Positions 23,840 through 35,449 of a DNA stretch of 64,000 nt are shown here, piece after piece (within the stretch, counting starts at the first letter, position 1; each line of letters opens with the position of its first letter). The stretch is from Charina bottae. Lineage: Eukaryota > Chordata > Lepidosauria > Squamata > Charinaidae. A program made the translations under genes and the position numbers. The DNA is taken from NCBI GenBank assembly GCA_023362775.1, contig JALMGJ010000002.1:36667914-36731913 (forward strand), read 5' to 3'. The notes beneath the pieces are model-generated. The model was not told the origin of the DNA. It saw only the letters and a list, made by a program, of their open reading frames with translations, and did not search any database.

Positions 23840-24560
23840 GTAAAGGAAGCCCAATTGTTCAAAAAGGTGACAAAATAGAATGAGTTTGATAATGCCAGAG
23901 ATTAAGATGTAAAAGGAAGCCCAACTACTCAGACAAAGGATCCCTTTCCGATTCAATTGGAAAGCTTGGAACACACAAGGTCAGCTCATTCACAGAACTT
24001 AGCCAGCCCATTCAGGTAGACCTTCTTCCCCAGCCAAACAGATCTCCATCTCCATTAAAACTGACCCATAGGGCAGCCCAATCAAACCTTCCGATATTTC
24101 AAACAAACCCAAAGGACAAAGAGAAGAAAACCCATCCATTAAACATAAGAAAGGAGAGAAGGCTTTCCCAGAAACGGACAAAACAAACCCAATGGGAAAA
24201 CCTGAGGCACCGGCCATGTGAAAGTAGCAATACAATAGAGGGCACCAAAACGAGGAACTACTTCCCTTTCTAATAGTGAAAGCTTTCTAAGAATTCCTAG
24301 AGGAAGCTTTCTCAGGAACCAATTAAAACAAAATAAATGCCACCTCCTCATATTTTTCTTAAAAAAAACCTGTATTTCTTTAACAAAAGACCTCTGTGAC
24401 TATAAGAAGGACTGGTTGGAGTGTGCTCGTGTGGCCACCTTCCAACCAGCATATTCTGTACTTTTGTACTCTATATGCTCTTGGGAATAAACCAGCAAAC
24501 CTCTGTTCCAGCAACTGCCTGCGTCTATTCATTCCCCGCTTGGGACGAACCTTGGTAAGA
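23840..24560 (+). mobile_element. Possible solo LTR
   Basis: CTATAAGAAGG at about 24400 looks like a TATA box. AATAAACC at about 24487 looks like a poly(A) signal, and a CTGCGTCTATTCATTCCCC segment could be R-U5. The ends were not found, so boundaries are guesses. Confidence 0.3.
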
Positions 24561-24639
24561 TTCCTTCTAACAGCTGCTTTGAGGGGAAATGAAAAGGTAG
24601 GTTTGCATGCTGGAACTAGAGAGAGGATGTGCAATGGCT

Positions 24640-25969
24640 AATAGGTTACCAGGTTAGGGATAGTAAACAAATATTTGGAAGGGTGAGAATTCTGCAAACC
24701 AATCAAATTAACATCAAGGGCCTGGCTGTCAAGTTGGGTAACAAGCTGAGTTGAGCAGATAGCTGAGTACAGTTAGGGGTTAACTCTATTTCCTTGAAAT
24801 GGGTTTTAAGGTCAGTATACAATTTTGACACACTCAGATCGTTCTGTGCCTTCACATCGGACAGTTATGTTGACAAGACCTTTATACTGTGGCTGTTTCC
24901 TCCTTCCCCATTCCACTCAGTGGCCACATTCTTGTGATTCCCCCATTTATTTCCTTTGCGTGCATCGTTACTGGCCTTCCTGCCCAACTTCCTCCTTCAC
25001 CAACCCCTCTCTCTGTCCCCCCACCCCCAGCCCGGATGCAGTAGTGTTAACGCAGTAGTGTGAAAAAGTGCTGATTCAGGTTTGCTAGCATGCTGATCGT
25101 TTGCAGGGGGCGGGGAAATGCTGCATTGACGTTGCTACACAGAAGGAAGAGCCACACACACTGCAATTCTCAGTTCCTGAACTCTTCCCCTCGCCCTGAG
25201 GTTGAGGGCAAAGGAAAAGGAAGATTGGGGTGGGAGAGGGGACTGTAAGAAGATTTTTAGCCTGGAAGAAGGCTGGGGTCCAGCCGTCCAAGCTAGAGAG
25301 AAGGGTGTTCCAGCCCCAAGGGTAAGAGAGTGCCTTCTGTTTCCTTCAGTCGGATTCTCTGCCGCCACGGATCTCATTTGAGTTACGGGGCAGGGGGTGG
25401 GCAGGGGGAGAAAGCCTGAGATTGCCTGAGAAAATGTGGACAAAGTTGTAAACATACTTAGTGGGAAGTAAATCCTATTGAAATCAACGGGGCTTGCTTC
25501 TGAGTCAACTTGCCTCGAACAGATTTGCTCTTCTTTCAAAATAGACTCAAGCTGAAAGGACTGAACAGAAAAAGGGGGGGGGGGAAGAAATATACTTTAA
25601 AGTGGTTTGCTTGTTATGTATTTTCACTAAACGTATTGCATTAAGCGAGTTTATGTAAGAAATGATTTACTGCTGTGGTGATTTTGGCATGAGCCAAGTT
25701 CTGTTCTGGTGTTAATATTGCTTTTGGTGGATTTTCTATACAGCCAAATTCCAGTTAAAAACCTCCAAAGAAACCTCTGTTATTAGCAGGTAACTTTTAT
25801 ATGAGGTGATTCTGGGCTGAATTGCTCTGCAGTGGCTCAAGATCCTGGCTCGAATCTCTCCCAATTCCGAATCCTGTGAGAGAAATCCCTCTCTTCTCCA
25901 CCACCCTCCTTTGCTGAATAGTGATTCTGCTGTCCAGATTTAAGATCTCTTGATAGAAGGTGTGCAAAG
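24640..25969. other. No gene seen
   Basis: Intergenic sequence with a C-rich stretch (24890-25040) and a G run at 25572. No ORF shows family likeness. Confidence 0.5.
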
Positions 25970-26305
25970 GTCTACACCAGAGCTTTCCAAACTGTGTGTC
26001 GGGACATGTTAGTGTGTCGGCTGCAATGTCTGGGTGTGTTGCGGCTGCTGCTGCCTCCGAGCCCTGCCAGGATTCCGTGCAGGTCCTAGTGCCTGCCTTG
26101 TGCCTGGCTGCCTCCAAACCTGCCCTGCCAGGATTCCGCGCAGGTCCTAGTGCCTGCCTTGTGCCTTGCTGCCTCCAAACCTGCTGTGATTCCGCGCAGG
26201 TCCTAGTGCCTGCCTTGTGCCCTGCTGTAAGAGTGTGTCGCAAAATGATGCATGTCTAAAAAGTGTGTCACCAACATGAAAAGTTTGGAAAGCTCTGGTC
26301 TACAC
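25970..26305. mobile_element. hAT MITE family 4 copy with perfect 8-bp target duplication
   Basis: Element 25978-26297 starts CAGAGCTTTCCAAACTGTGT and ends GTTTGGAAAGCTCTG. It is flanked by GTCTACAC at 25970-25977 and 26298-26305. The core carries three imperfect repeats of a GCGCAGGTCCTAGTGCCTGC unit. The 8-bp duplication and CAG...CTG ends identify the hAT superfamily. Confidence 0.85.
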
Positions 26306-26513
26306 CATAGATTTCCAAACTGTGTGTCGCGAAGCGGTGGTGCGCGGGGGCGTGCGCGGCGGCAGCATGCACAGCGGTGGCGCGCCATCAGCGCTTCCGC
26401 GTTTTAGCAAGGCCGCCACCGCTGCCGCCGCCGTGCACGCGGGCCCCCCGCGCCGCCCCTGCCGCCGTTGGTGTGTTGCCAACAGCGGCAGTTTGGAAAG
26501 CACTGGTCTACAC
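26298..26513. mobile_element. Second hAT MITE family 4 copy sharing the same target site
   Basis: Element 26306-26505 begins CATAGATTTCCAAACTGTGT and ends GTTTGGAAAGCACTG. It is flanked by GTCTACAC at 26298-26305 (shared with the previous element) and at 26506-26513. Its core is GC-rich and is of the 19650 type. Confidence 0.85.
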
Positions 26514-27097
26514 AGTCTCTGAATGTGCTAAATTAAATGCTTAGTCTTGCTTAACATTATTGTTGCATGCGAGCGATTTATTTATTATTTTTTCTGAGAG
26601 TTATACTCCAAACAATGGCAACCAGGACTTGGTGTTCTCTAGGAAGAGGCTGAAATACTGTAGAAAGGAATGGGAACAGGAGGATGTTTGATTTCTAAGG
26701 CAAGTTGTGAGACTAGGCTGAAGCTGCCATAACCTAAAGATGAAGCAGGCACGTAGGCAGAGAGGACCAAGCCAGGAATCTTGTCTATGGGATCCCTTTC
26801 GGGAGGTAGATAAGAAGGAAGCAAGTCGTTAAGGAAACAAAAGGAAAAATGTCACCTGAACCAGACAGAGGAAGATGGGCCTGAGCACATGGAAACTCCC
26901 ACCCCAAATCCATCAACAGCTAATAGGCTTGTAAATTAACAAGGCAAAAGTAGCTGCCAGTCTTGTGAATCAAGGCAAGAACTTTTGGGGATAAAAGGGG
27001 TCTCAAAGCCCGCCCACTCCTTGAGTCCTTGGATCCAGACTTGGCGGCTTCCCTCCCTCTAGCTAGTGCCTGGCAGCCTAGTTGGAAGGACGTGGGT

Positions 27098-27146
<49 letters not shown>

Positions 27147-27918
27147 CAATTGTACCTTGCAACCAGTAAAGTTTTGCTGTTACTTTAAATTCACTGGGTC
27201 TCTGTGTATTACAAAGAACCTGTTGTGCCTCAGTGTTCGGTTGGAAGTTATTTGTGTGTGTAATCCTAATTATTTCCCCAGCTGTTGACCAGGGCTGTGT
27301 GTCTCAAGCCGCACCTATCTGGAAAACCCAGGTAGAAAGCAAGGGGGGCAGACAGATCAACAGTCTGTGAGTGTGTGAGTGATTGACCATAAGCCGAACC
27401 TGGGAGCAGCGTTGTGTGTAACAAAGTCTTCTGATGGGTCAGACCTGGATGGTTTGGAGGAACTGAACATTCCAGGAAATAAAGCTAATCAAAGACCTGC
27501 CTTGAAGTTCTAAAAGGAGGATTGGACATGATGCTCCACCTCCTCTACCCCCAAGCTGGGATTCGAAGACTTGGAGTACACAAGATGGGATTCCGCTTTT
27601 TTTAACCCTGAAGAACTAGAGTGGGTTTTAACTAGCACAACTTCACTGCTTCTCAGCATCTGCTACATATTTGTTTGCTCAATCAGTTTTAACCCCCCTT
27701 TTCTCCAGGAGCTCAAAGCAGCTTATATGGGGATTCCCCTTTTTTTAACCCCCCACAATGGCAATTTTATGAGTAGGCTGGGTTGTAAAAGAGCAACGGG
27801 CTGGCCCCTGGTTACCTGATGACCCATAATTTCAAGGAACATTAGTAAAATATTCATGTGGTTGGTGATACAACAGGAAAGAGAAAAGGGAAAAAATGCT
27901 GTGCATGGAGTAACTAGG
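26514..27918. other. No gene; possible decayed LTR and (TG)n run
   Basis: A (TG)n microsatellite lies at about 27095-27140. GATAAAAGG at about 26990, AGTAAAG at about 27167 and CTGGGTCTCTGTGTATT after it resemble the promoter, poly(A) signal and U5 of an LTR. No ends were found. The rest is unrecognised. Confidence 0.3.
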
Positions 27919-28000
27919 GCAGTGTTTCTCAACCTTGGCGGCTTTAAGATGTGTGGACTTCAACTCCCAGAATTCCCCAGCTGGCATGCCGATTGGAGGA
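27919..28000. mobile_element. MITE family 2, half copy
   Basis: CAGTGTTTCTCAACCTTGGC to CCCAGAATTCCCCAGC matches the left half of the palindromic family. The right half is missing. Confidence 0.75.
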
Positions 28001-29260
28001 GGCTTTTCATGCAGCAGGCCTGGAATTTCAGCTGAGATAATCACCAATCACAGCCCTCAGAATGTTGCGTGTTAAAGCTGTATGGCTATCAGTGCAGCAC
28101 ACGTCCATTCCCGTGTGGGGTAAAGGCGCGCTGTAAGCTCACCAAGGTTTAGTGCAGCATGATTTCTTGTCAGTTCCTGGGATGGGATGGGATGGGATGG
28201 GATGGGATCTCAGCAAAGCAGCTCTATGGACACGGCCTTAGTTGTTCCCATGCTACTTGCTAATGGTAAGGACAATATCAGTATGTTTTGGCACATTTTG
28301 GCCAGTCTGCCACCTGTGCAACCAAAACCCAGATTTAACCCAAGCACGCTCACACTATTTTGTACAAGTCCCTGTCTCTAATCTAGTGGCTGCCTTGTAA
28401 CCAGGTTAGATTGCAGGTAAGGACAAGCGTCATAATAAACAAGGACAGTGAAATCTAGGATCTAAAGCTTCTGAAACCTCCAAAATGGAAGTCTAGCTTA
28501 AATTTACTGATAAATAAGCTAGACTTCCACTCTCAAAGCACTGTTACTAGATTCCAAGCTCAGCTTCTAACGGGATGTACCTCTCTCACATGTTAGCATT
28601 TTATCTTCCACCATCTTTTCATGTTTAAACAGAGAGGGACTTTCTTGTCAATGTTCTAAGGCCTAAGGTGGTATCAAGACCAAAGGAATGTTTCTTGGGC
28701 CTTGAGTGTAGAATGGAAGGAAGGACCTTTCTGACCTTCTCTTAAGACTGTTGAATGTATTCTTTCTGTTGTCTTTTCACTCATCTCTCGAATCTTGTAG
28801 GAAAACCACGTCAGGCCAGAAAAGTGAGTTCCATGGTTGCTTATCAAAGGATTGTGGATGCATAAAGAGTTGAACAATTTAATTCAGAATTATCCCTCTC
28901 TTATTTCAAAGTAATGTTTTGTTTTGCTTGCTTGCTTGAAAAAGGGCTTCACGGGCCACTGAGGTTTTCTTCAAATGAAGAAGGCTGAAATAAAAAAAAA
29001 AATAAGCTTTCCTGAAGATCGGAGATAAATATTGGGGGATTCCCCGACCCTGTAATGGGCTGTGAGAATAAGCCTGAGGAAGAGGAGGAAGAGCTGCAGC
29101 CAAAGCAACAGTGAGATAAGAAATTTATGGGTCCAAAGCAGGAATGGAATTTGAGAAAATGTCACTGACTTGACCCTTCCTGGTTCACTTTAGGATAAAG
29201 GCAGGGAGCAGGGAGGCGCACTCAGAGTTGAAGATTCTGTTACTGTAACCCTGTAAGAGA
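28001..29260. other. No gene; small palindromic repeat
   Basis: A (GGGAT)n run lies at about 28172-28208. At 28440-28560 an imperfect palindrome (AAATCTAGG, CTCCAAAATGG, CTAGACTTCCACTCTCAAAG) shares sequence with about 30510-30600, so a small dispersed repeat is likely. Nothing else is recognised. Confidence 0.4.
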
Positions 29261-29796
29261 GAGCCAGTGTGGTGTAGTGATTAAGAGGCATCAGGCTAGA
29301 AACTGGGAGGCCATGAGTTCTAGTCCCACCTTAGGCATGAAAGCTGGCTGGGAGACCTTGGGTCAGTCACTCACTCTCAGTCCTAGGAAGGAGCCAATAG
29401 GAAACCAGGAGACAGAGTTCTAGTCCCGCCTTAGGCACAAAGCCAGCTGGGTGACCTTGGGCCAGTCACTCTCTCTCAGCCCTAGGAAGGAGGCAATGGC
29501 AAACCAGGAGAATGGGAGTTCTAGTCCCACCTTAGGCACGAAAGCCAGCTGGGTGACCTTGGGTCACTCACTCTCTCTCAGTCCTAGGAAGGAGCCAATA
29601 GGAAACCAGGAGACAGAATTCTAGTCCCGCCTTAGGCACGAAAGCCGGCTGGGTGACCTTGGGCCAGTCACACTCTCTCAGCCCTAGGAAGGAGGCAATG
29701 GCAAACCACTTCTGAAATACCTTGCCAAGAAAACTGCAGGGACTTTTTCCAGGCAGTCTCCAAGAATTCGACATGATTGAACAGATTAAAAAAAAA
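29261..29796 (+). mobile_element. tRNA-SINE family A with four internal 102-bp-type units
   Basis: The head is GAGCCAGTGTGGTGTAGTGA (A box). Four successive copies of the body follow, each from AAACCAGGAG (or AAACTGGGAG) to AGGAGCCAATAG or AGGAGGCAATGG. The normal 3' tail is CTTGCCAAGAAAACTGCAGG to GACATGATTGAACAGATT and an A-run. It is an intermediate stage between the single-copy SINE (55101-55333) and the 80-unit array. It ends about 190 bp before the TRIM start codon. Confidence 0.85.
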
Positions 29797-29984
29797 CCTA
29801 TAAGAAAAGTAGTTTTAGTATTCATGACTTTGGTGTCCATGTCAGGTCTACATAGAAGGGCTGACACACCCCTGCCTCTTTTTATTTCAGCACAGGAGTT
29901 GTTCGGAAGGAGTTCACGAAACAGGTTGAAATAGGGGCAGCTGTACCCGGGAAACTTGGTGAGGCTCCCTTTTAATTGACCAAC

Positions 29985-30410
29985 ATGGCCTCAGTAAGAG
30001 AGGTGTCCAGTTTCACTGAAGATCTGCTGTGTCCCATTTGCCTCTCCATCTTTCGGGACCCCCACATGCTGGAGTGTGGCCACAGCTTCTGTGCTCCCTG
30101 CTTAGAGTCCTGCATCCCCAAAGGGCAAAGACGGGGGCTCTGCCCCGAGTGCCGGCGCCCCTTCGCTTTACGCCGCATGACGATCAACCGAGCTCTCTGC
30201 AGCTTGGCGGAGAAGGCCCGGCTTCTGAAGCTGGATGAAGGTGCTCCGCTGAGCGGCACCGGAGGCTGGTACTTCTGCGAGGAGCACGAAGAACCTCTCA
30301 AGCTGTTCTGTAGCCAAGATGAGGAGCCCGTCTGTGTCATCTGCCGGGACTTGCCTCAGCACCGGGGGCACGACTTCCTGCCCATCAAAAATGCAGTTCA
30401 GGCCTATCAG
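29985..30410 (+). CDS. TRIM-family E3 ubiquitin ligase, exon 1 (RING and B-box)
   Basis: The exon encodes 142 residues of a TRIM protein, a cytosolic RING-type ubiquitin ligase. The RING zinc ligands are visible as C16, C19, C31, H33, C36, C39, C53 and C56. A B-box 2 follows with C98, H101, C109, D112, C117, C120, H126 and H129. The start is the ATG in CAACATGG at 29985, which has a purine at -3 and G at +4. A longer frame upstream would need a TTG start and is not used. The exon ends AVQAYQ in phase 0 with donor GTGAGA. Adding the later exons gives an uninterrupted 556-residue protein. The B30.2 end and exon sizes (96, 234, 23) are typical of the TRIM7/TRIM39-like MHC-linked group. I cannot assign the exact orthologue. 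Confidence 0.93.
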
Positions 30411-31082
30411 GTGAGAAACGGGCATCCTGGTCCGGGGAAGAGAAAGAAGGTGGGCCCTGGTTGAACAAGTATCATAAAAAACAGGGTTGGGTTTAGGGTT
30501 GGGGTTGGGGTGGAAATCTAGGAGCTTCTAAAGCCTCCAAAATATTTACCCGGAAACCTAAGCTAGATTTCCACTCTCAAAGGCATGGAGAGGCACTGCT
30601 ACTGAATCTGTACCAGATTAGCAATTCATCTTCCACTTTCTGAAGGAAGAATCTTTTCTGGGGACCCCAGGACCAGCTTCCACCAACCTGATGGCCCTCC
30701 AGATGTAATGGGACTGAAGTTACCAAACTTTTCAGTGCCACAGCAAAGGGGCAGCTGTTTGCAGGGGAAGTACCATGGATGGGACCTCAAAAATATCTGT
30801 TTCGTGGCCCCGATGGGGCCCCACTACACTTCCGTGCCACTGCTGGAATTTCTAAGCAAGATAGTAAGGGGGTTGGGGGGCTGCAGCAAGTCCTTTGGGG
30901 GCCTCCAGATGTCAGGATTCACCCCAGGACCTGGCAATAAGTCACAGTTCTCCAGATACTTAACTCGTTACTCAGAGCTTGATAGTCTTAGCAGAAGAGG
31001 CCACATTCATGCAGGGCTCTGCTGTACCCCCCTTCCATCTTAAAGCCAGAAGGAAATCATCCTGATTTGCTACTCCACAGTG

Positions 31083-31450
31083 TGGTGTTGTGGTGTTGGA
31101 GGAAAATCCTGAGAGTGCCTTGGACTGCAAGAAGATCAAAGCAGTCCATACTCCAGGAAATCAAGCCAGACTGCTCACTTGAGGGAATGATATGAAAGGC
31201 AAAACTGAAGTACTTTGGCCACATAATGAGAAGACAGGATACCCTGGAGAAGAAGCTGATGCTAGGGAAAGTGGAAGGCAAAAGGAAGAGGGGCCGACCA
31301 AGGGCAAGATGGATGGATGGTATTCTGGAGGTGACGGACTCAACCATTGGGGAGCTGGGGATGGTGACGGCCGACAGAAAGCTCTGGCGTGGACTGGTCC
31401 ATGAAGTCACGAAGAGTCGGAAACGACTGAACGAATAAACAACAACAGTG
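31083..31450 (+). mobile_element. BovB/RTE LINE C-terminal fragment
   Basis: The decayed plus-strand frame has WTGRR-like pieces, HNEKTGYPGEE/MRRQDTLEKKLMLG and RGRPRARWMDGILEVTDSTI, then LWRGLVHEVTKSRKRLNE. It ends in an (AAC)n tail at 31438. It matches the minus-strand copy at 34829-35285. Located in the first TRIM intron. Confidence 0.85.
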
Positions 31451-32414
31451 TGACTTTATGCACTCTGGAGTGGGTCTGCATGTGCTGCTGTCCGTACAGC
31501 TTTAAGGTAAAACATGCTGATGGGTGTGTGTGTGTGTGTCTCTGGGCTGAAATTCCAGCCCTGCCCAACATCATCCAACTCGTGGAAGGCCTCCCCCAAC
31601 AGGCTTGTCCAATACTCTGGTTACTCGGTGCACTGCAAATGTTTTTTCTTTTTTCTTTCTCTGCTGTACCATCAACGGACTGAACTTTTTTTTTTCTTTA
31701 TTTTTTTAATAAATTAGAACAAAAAGAAAAAAATGAACAATAACAAAAAGAAAAAAGCAACGCAACAGAAAGACACAACTGATTCTCATATAATTCATAC
31801 TGTATAGATATCTGTAGTTATAAATAAATTAAGGGTTACACAACAGTTTTAATAGAGGATGACCATTCTTCATTGTAATTATCCATATCTAATCTGAAAA
31901 CAACTGATGACTAAATAGTAACAACCTCCACTGACTAATTGGAATCGTAAATGGATCTTTCCAAAACTGAAAGACTAGTTTTCTTAGTAATAGGAAGGGC
32001 ACAGAGAATCCATTTTCATTGACCGGCATTTGTTTCCCTGTAAAAGTTCTGAATGAAGTTTTTTTAATTCCTTGAGATGAGGTGCAGACCAGGTGGCTGT
32101 TTGATCTATTGACCACTAGGTGGCAGCAAAGAATTAGAGTCTTTTGTATCCCTGGTTGGCATCTACAGTCATCTGGATTTATGTACCTGCAGGATGAGTG
32201 CTGTTGAACAGCTGGAGCTTGAGAAAAGAGTTTAATTGTGGGAATTGGTGTGGGAGTGATAAACTAGCCTAAGGACATCATATGAGGAGCAGCGACCACT
32301 TGGAAAGGATCTCCCTGCCAGGCAGGTTACAGAAATACAAGAGACAATGTCTGTCAATTACACTTCCAGTTGCATCAGTTAAGACCATTATGGGCTGGTC
32401 AGTTTCAAGGCACT

Positions 32415-32806
32415 GTCTAGGTCAGTGTTTCTCAACCTTGGTCACTTTAAGATGTGTGGACTTCAACTCCCAGAATTCCCCAGCCAGCATGGCTGGCTGG
32501 GGAATTCTGGGAGTTGAAGTCCAGGCATCTTAAAGTGGCCAAGGTTGAGAAACATGGATCTAAAGCGTTGCCAATAGTAGGTCTATTGCAACTGAGATTA
32601 AATATGAAGTCCATCCAAATTTGATAGAATTGTGGTTCCTGCCCCTGCAATCTCAGTTGCAATAGACCTACTATTGGCAACGCTTTAGATCCATGTTTCT
32701 CAACCTTGGCCACTTTAAGATGCCTGGACTTCAACTCCCAGAATTCCCCAACCAGCATGGCACACACACCTTAAAGTGGCCAAGGTTGAGAAACACTGGT
32801 CTAGCT
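32415..32806. mobile_element. Compound palindromic hAT-like element with 8-bp duplication
   Basis: Element 32423-32798 has a family 2 palindrome at each end and a further inverted pair inside (GCGTTGCCAATAGTAGGTCT at about 32566 and its complement at about 32666). The loop is about 48 bp. The flanks GTCTAGGT and GTCTAGCT differ at one position, which supports insertion as one unit. The left half with loop recurs at 54256-54480. Confidence 0.8.
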
Positions 32807-33059
32807 TGATTGATTGAGTGATTGATTGATTGATTGTGTGCCATTAGGTTGTTTTCAACTCCTAGTGACCACATAGATAGATGTCTAGCTTGACCAAACC
32901 CTTAAAAAAAGTGGCTGAGAAAGCCAGCATTCTGGTTTCCCCTGCAGTCAAAAGAGGATGGTGGGTGGGTGAAGAGGTGAGGGACCAAGAGATCAGGGAC
33001 TGAAAGGGATGCTCCCACAGGAAACTGGCAGAACCAACTGGAACCACAAGGTTGCCATT

Positions 33060-34292
33060 ATGGAGCCCATTATTTCAGGTCACCTCCCCAATGCACATCA
33101 ACATGCCCTGCGTTGTTGTAGTGTGTTGAAGTAGGAGATCAGGAAAAACAGCAGTTCCAAAGTGTAGCACCTTAAGCTGTCCTATCCTCGGGCTGTTTCA
33201 GCAGCAGAAGGACCCTGAAACACAGTTCGAGACTTGCAGACACATCCTTGGGAAACGGTAAGTAGTCTCCTCATGCTGGGACAAGGAGGCTGTGTGGATT
33301 TGCCGCAAGACACAACCTAGCTAGTTTAGAAACTGAACCGGAATGAAGTCTCTGATACAAGAACTGGTTGCCCACAGCACAGCAAGGAATTCAGAGCCTT
33401 ATTTTCAGAGTGCGTAAACTCGTCTTTTTCTTCCTGTTTTTCCCAAGGCCATGGACACTTGGCCCGTCTCTTAATGACCTTGAGAGGCAGCTGGGAGGTG
33501 TTTTCATAACAGTTGTTTCTCGCCTAGGAACCCTAGTTCCAGCCTCACCGTCTCAGCCCCTGAAGGCAGGGGCCATAAACTCCAGGATGCCCGTCCCTGT
33601 GTTAGTGCTGGAAAGGTTATTTAAACCATGGAGCCCAACCCTCTGCTCAGGCCAGGAATTCCTCAATTAAAGCACCCCTGGCAGGCGTCTATCCTGCTGG
33701 TGCTTGACACATCAGGGAAGGCAAATCCACCACCGTTCTGGGTCATTGGTTCTACTGTAGAATGGCTTTTACTGTTAGGAAGTTTCTGTAAAACTTAAAA
33801 ATCCTTACTCAGACCAGATTCCTCTTGTCAGGAACACTCACATGCACCCACAAATTTGCTTTCGACAAATCCTTTTTCCAGGGGTTTAGATGGAGTATCA
33901 GGCTCCATATTAAAAACAAGTCAATGAGGCAGAACAAAGAATTGGAGGTGGCAAGAAAAAAACAACCCTAAATTTGATTAATTAAATAGAGTTAATATGA
34001 CTATTTTCTATGTAGCGTGATGTTTTTATCACATTAGAAATTACAATGTAGTGATACCCTTTGGAGGCGTTTGGGGTTGCAATCAAGACTTGGGTATGGG
34101 CTGGTCCATTGCTATGGCAATGCTGTGTCTGAATATGCGTAAGAGAAGCCAGTGAACCAAGTCCTTGAATGCAGCAATGCAAGTCATCTTCATGCAAATC
34201 TTTAAGAAACGCATGGCGCTACTTCCACCCAGTCTTGCGCTCTCCGAAATGGTGTTTATTTTAAGCGAGATCTGATTTTCTCTTCCCTTTAG
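33060..34292. other. TRIM intron 1, no feature seen
   Basis: Intronic sequence with no recognisable repeat or ORF of interest. Confidence 0.5.
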
Positions 34293-34388
34293 GACCAGCT
34301 GAAGGCATCTCTGGAGCCTCTAGAGCAAGGTCTCAGACGGTTGAAAAGGAGTCAATGTCACCAGCAGGAGAACATTATCGAATTAAAG
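34293..34388 (+). CDS. TRIM-family E3 ligase, exon 2 (coiled coil)
   Basis: A 96-bp, phase 0-0 exon of 32 codons reads DQLKASLEPLEQGLRRLKRS and so on to NIIELK. The acceptor is CTTCCCTTTAG. The donor GTGCAG is weak but in the expected place. The 96-bp size is the standard second coding exon of this TRIM subfamily. The leucine-rich heptad pattern indicates the start of the coiled coil that drives antiparallel dimers. Confidence 0.88.
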
Positions 34389-34828
34389 GTGCAGCTGGGA
34401 AATAATGATGGTTGGGCTTTGAGTTTCTGTTTAATGCTAAACTGAATGTCTCTTCTCACTGCGCATCCCAAGAACCATTGCTATTGATGCTACGGACTGT
34501 TGCTCATTGATTTAATACTCAGTGTTTGATGGTCAGCATTTAATCCAGGCTCCTGCCATTCAGTCTAAGGAAAAGAAAACCCACTTGCTTATTTGAGTCA
34601 CATGATTGAGATCAGCAGAAAATAAATAAAAATGTTGTTGTGTGGCACTCAAAATGCTAGCAGTCAATTGTGCATTTTTTAGGATATTCCATTCTGTTCC
34701 CCTTGGATTCTCAATTCAGTTTTAAACACTTAGAAGCATTGTGATGCTCTAAGCTACCACAAAACACACTCCTACAATTAGCGTGGAACTTAGTATATAC
34801 AGTATGTGTGTATAGGTTGTCACTTTTT

Positions 34829-35285
34829 TGTTGTTTATTCTTTCAGTCGCTTCCGACTCTTTGTGACTTCATGGACCAGCCCACGCCAGAGCTTCCTGTC
34901 GGCCGTCACCATCCCCAGCTCCCCAATGGTCGAGTCCGTCACCTCCAGAATACCATCCATCCATCTTGCCCTTGGTCGGCCCCTCTTCCTTTGGCCTTCC
35001 ACTTTCCCCACCATCAGCACCTTCTCCAGGGTATCCTGTTTTCTCATTATGTGGCCAAAGTACTTCCGTTTTGCCTTTAATATCATTCCCTCAAGTGAGC
35101 AGTCTGGCTTTATTTCCTGGAGTATGGACTGGTTTGATCTTCCTGCAGTCCAAGGCACTCTCAGAATTTTCCTCCACCACCACAGTTCAAAAGCATCTAT
35201 CTTCCTTCGCTCAGCCTTCCTTATGGTCCAGCTCTCACAGCCATAGGTTACTACGGGGAACACCATTGCTTTAACTATGGGTTGT
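34829..35285 (-). mobile_element. BovB/RTE LINE C-terminus, minus strand
   Basis: The minus-strand frame reads VTYGCESWTIRKAERRKIDA, FELWWWRKILRVPWTAGRSN, YFGHIMRKQDTLEK and SRKRLKE. This is the end of a BovB-like ORF2 protein, relatively well preserved. The tail of the element is at 34829 (TTGTTG). Confidence 0.9.
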
Positions 35286-35355
35286 CACTATCATTATAAT
35301 AAAAAAGGTAAAATATTTAAATTGCTGGTGTTGCTTAAGCAATCATCAAGGTGGC

Positions 35356-35386
<31 letters not shown>

Positions 35387-35449
35387 ATGTGCCATCAAGT
35401 CATCTTCGATTCCTAGTGAGATAGATTTTCTCCATGGCAATTTATCCCT

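Noticed and set aside
23840..27260. Endogenous retrovirus with coding regions
   Set aside because: Only LTR-like promoter and poly(A) words were seen. No gag, pol or env-like frame was found, so only possible LTR fragments are noted.
30029..30425. Shadow ORFs in other frames of TRIM exon 1
   Set aside because: The RING and B-box ligands are only in the chosen frame, which also joins the later exons.
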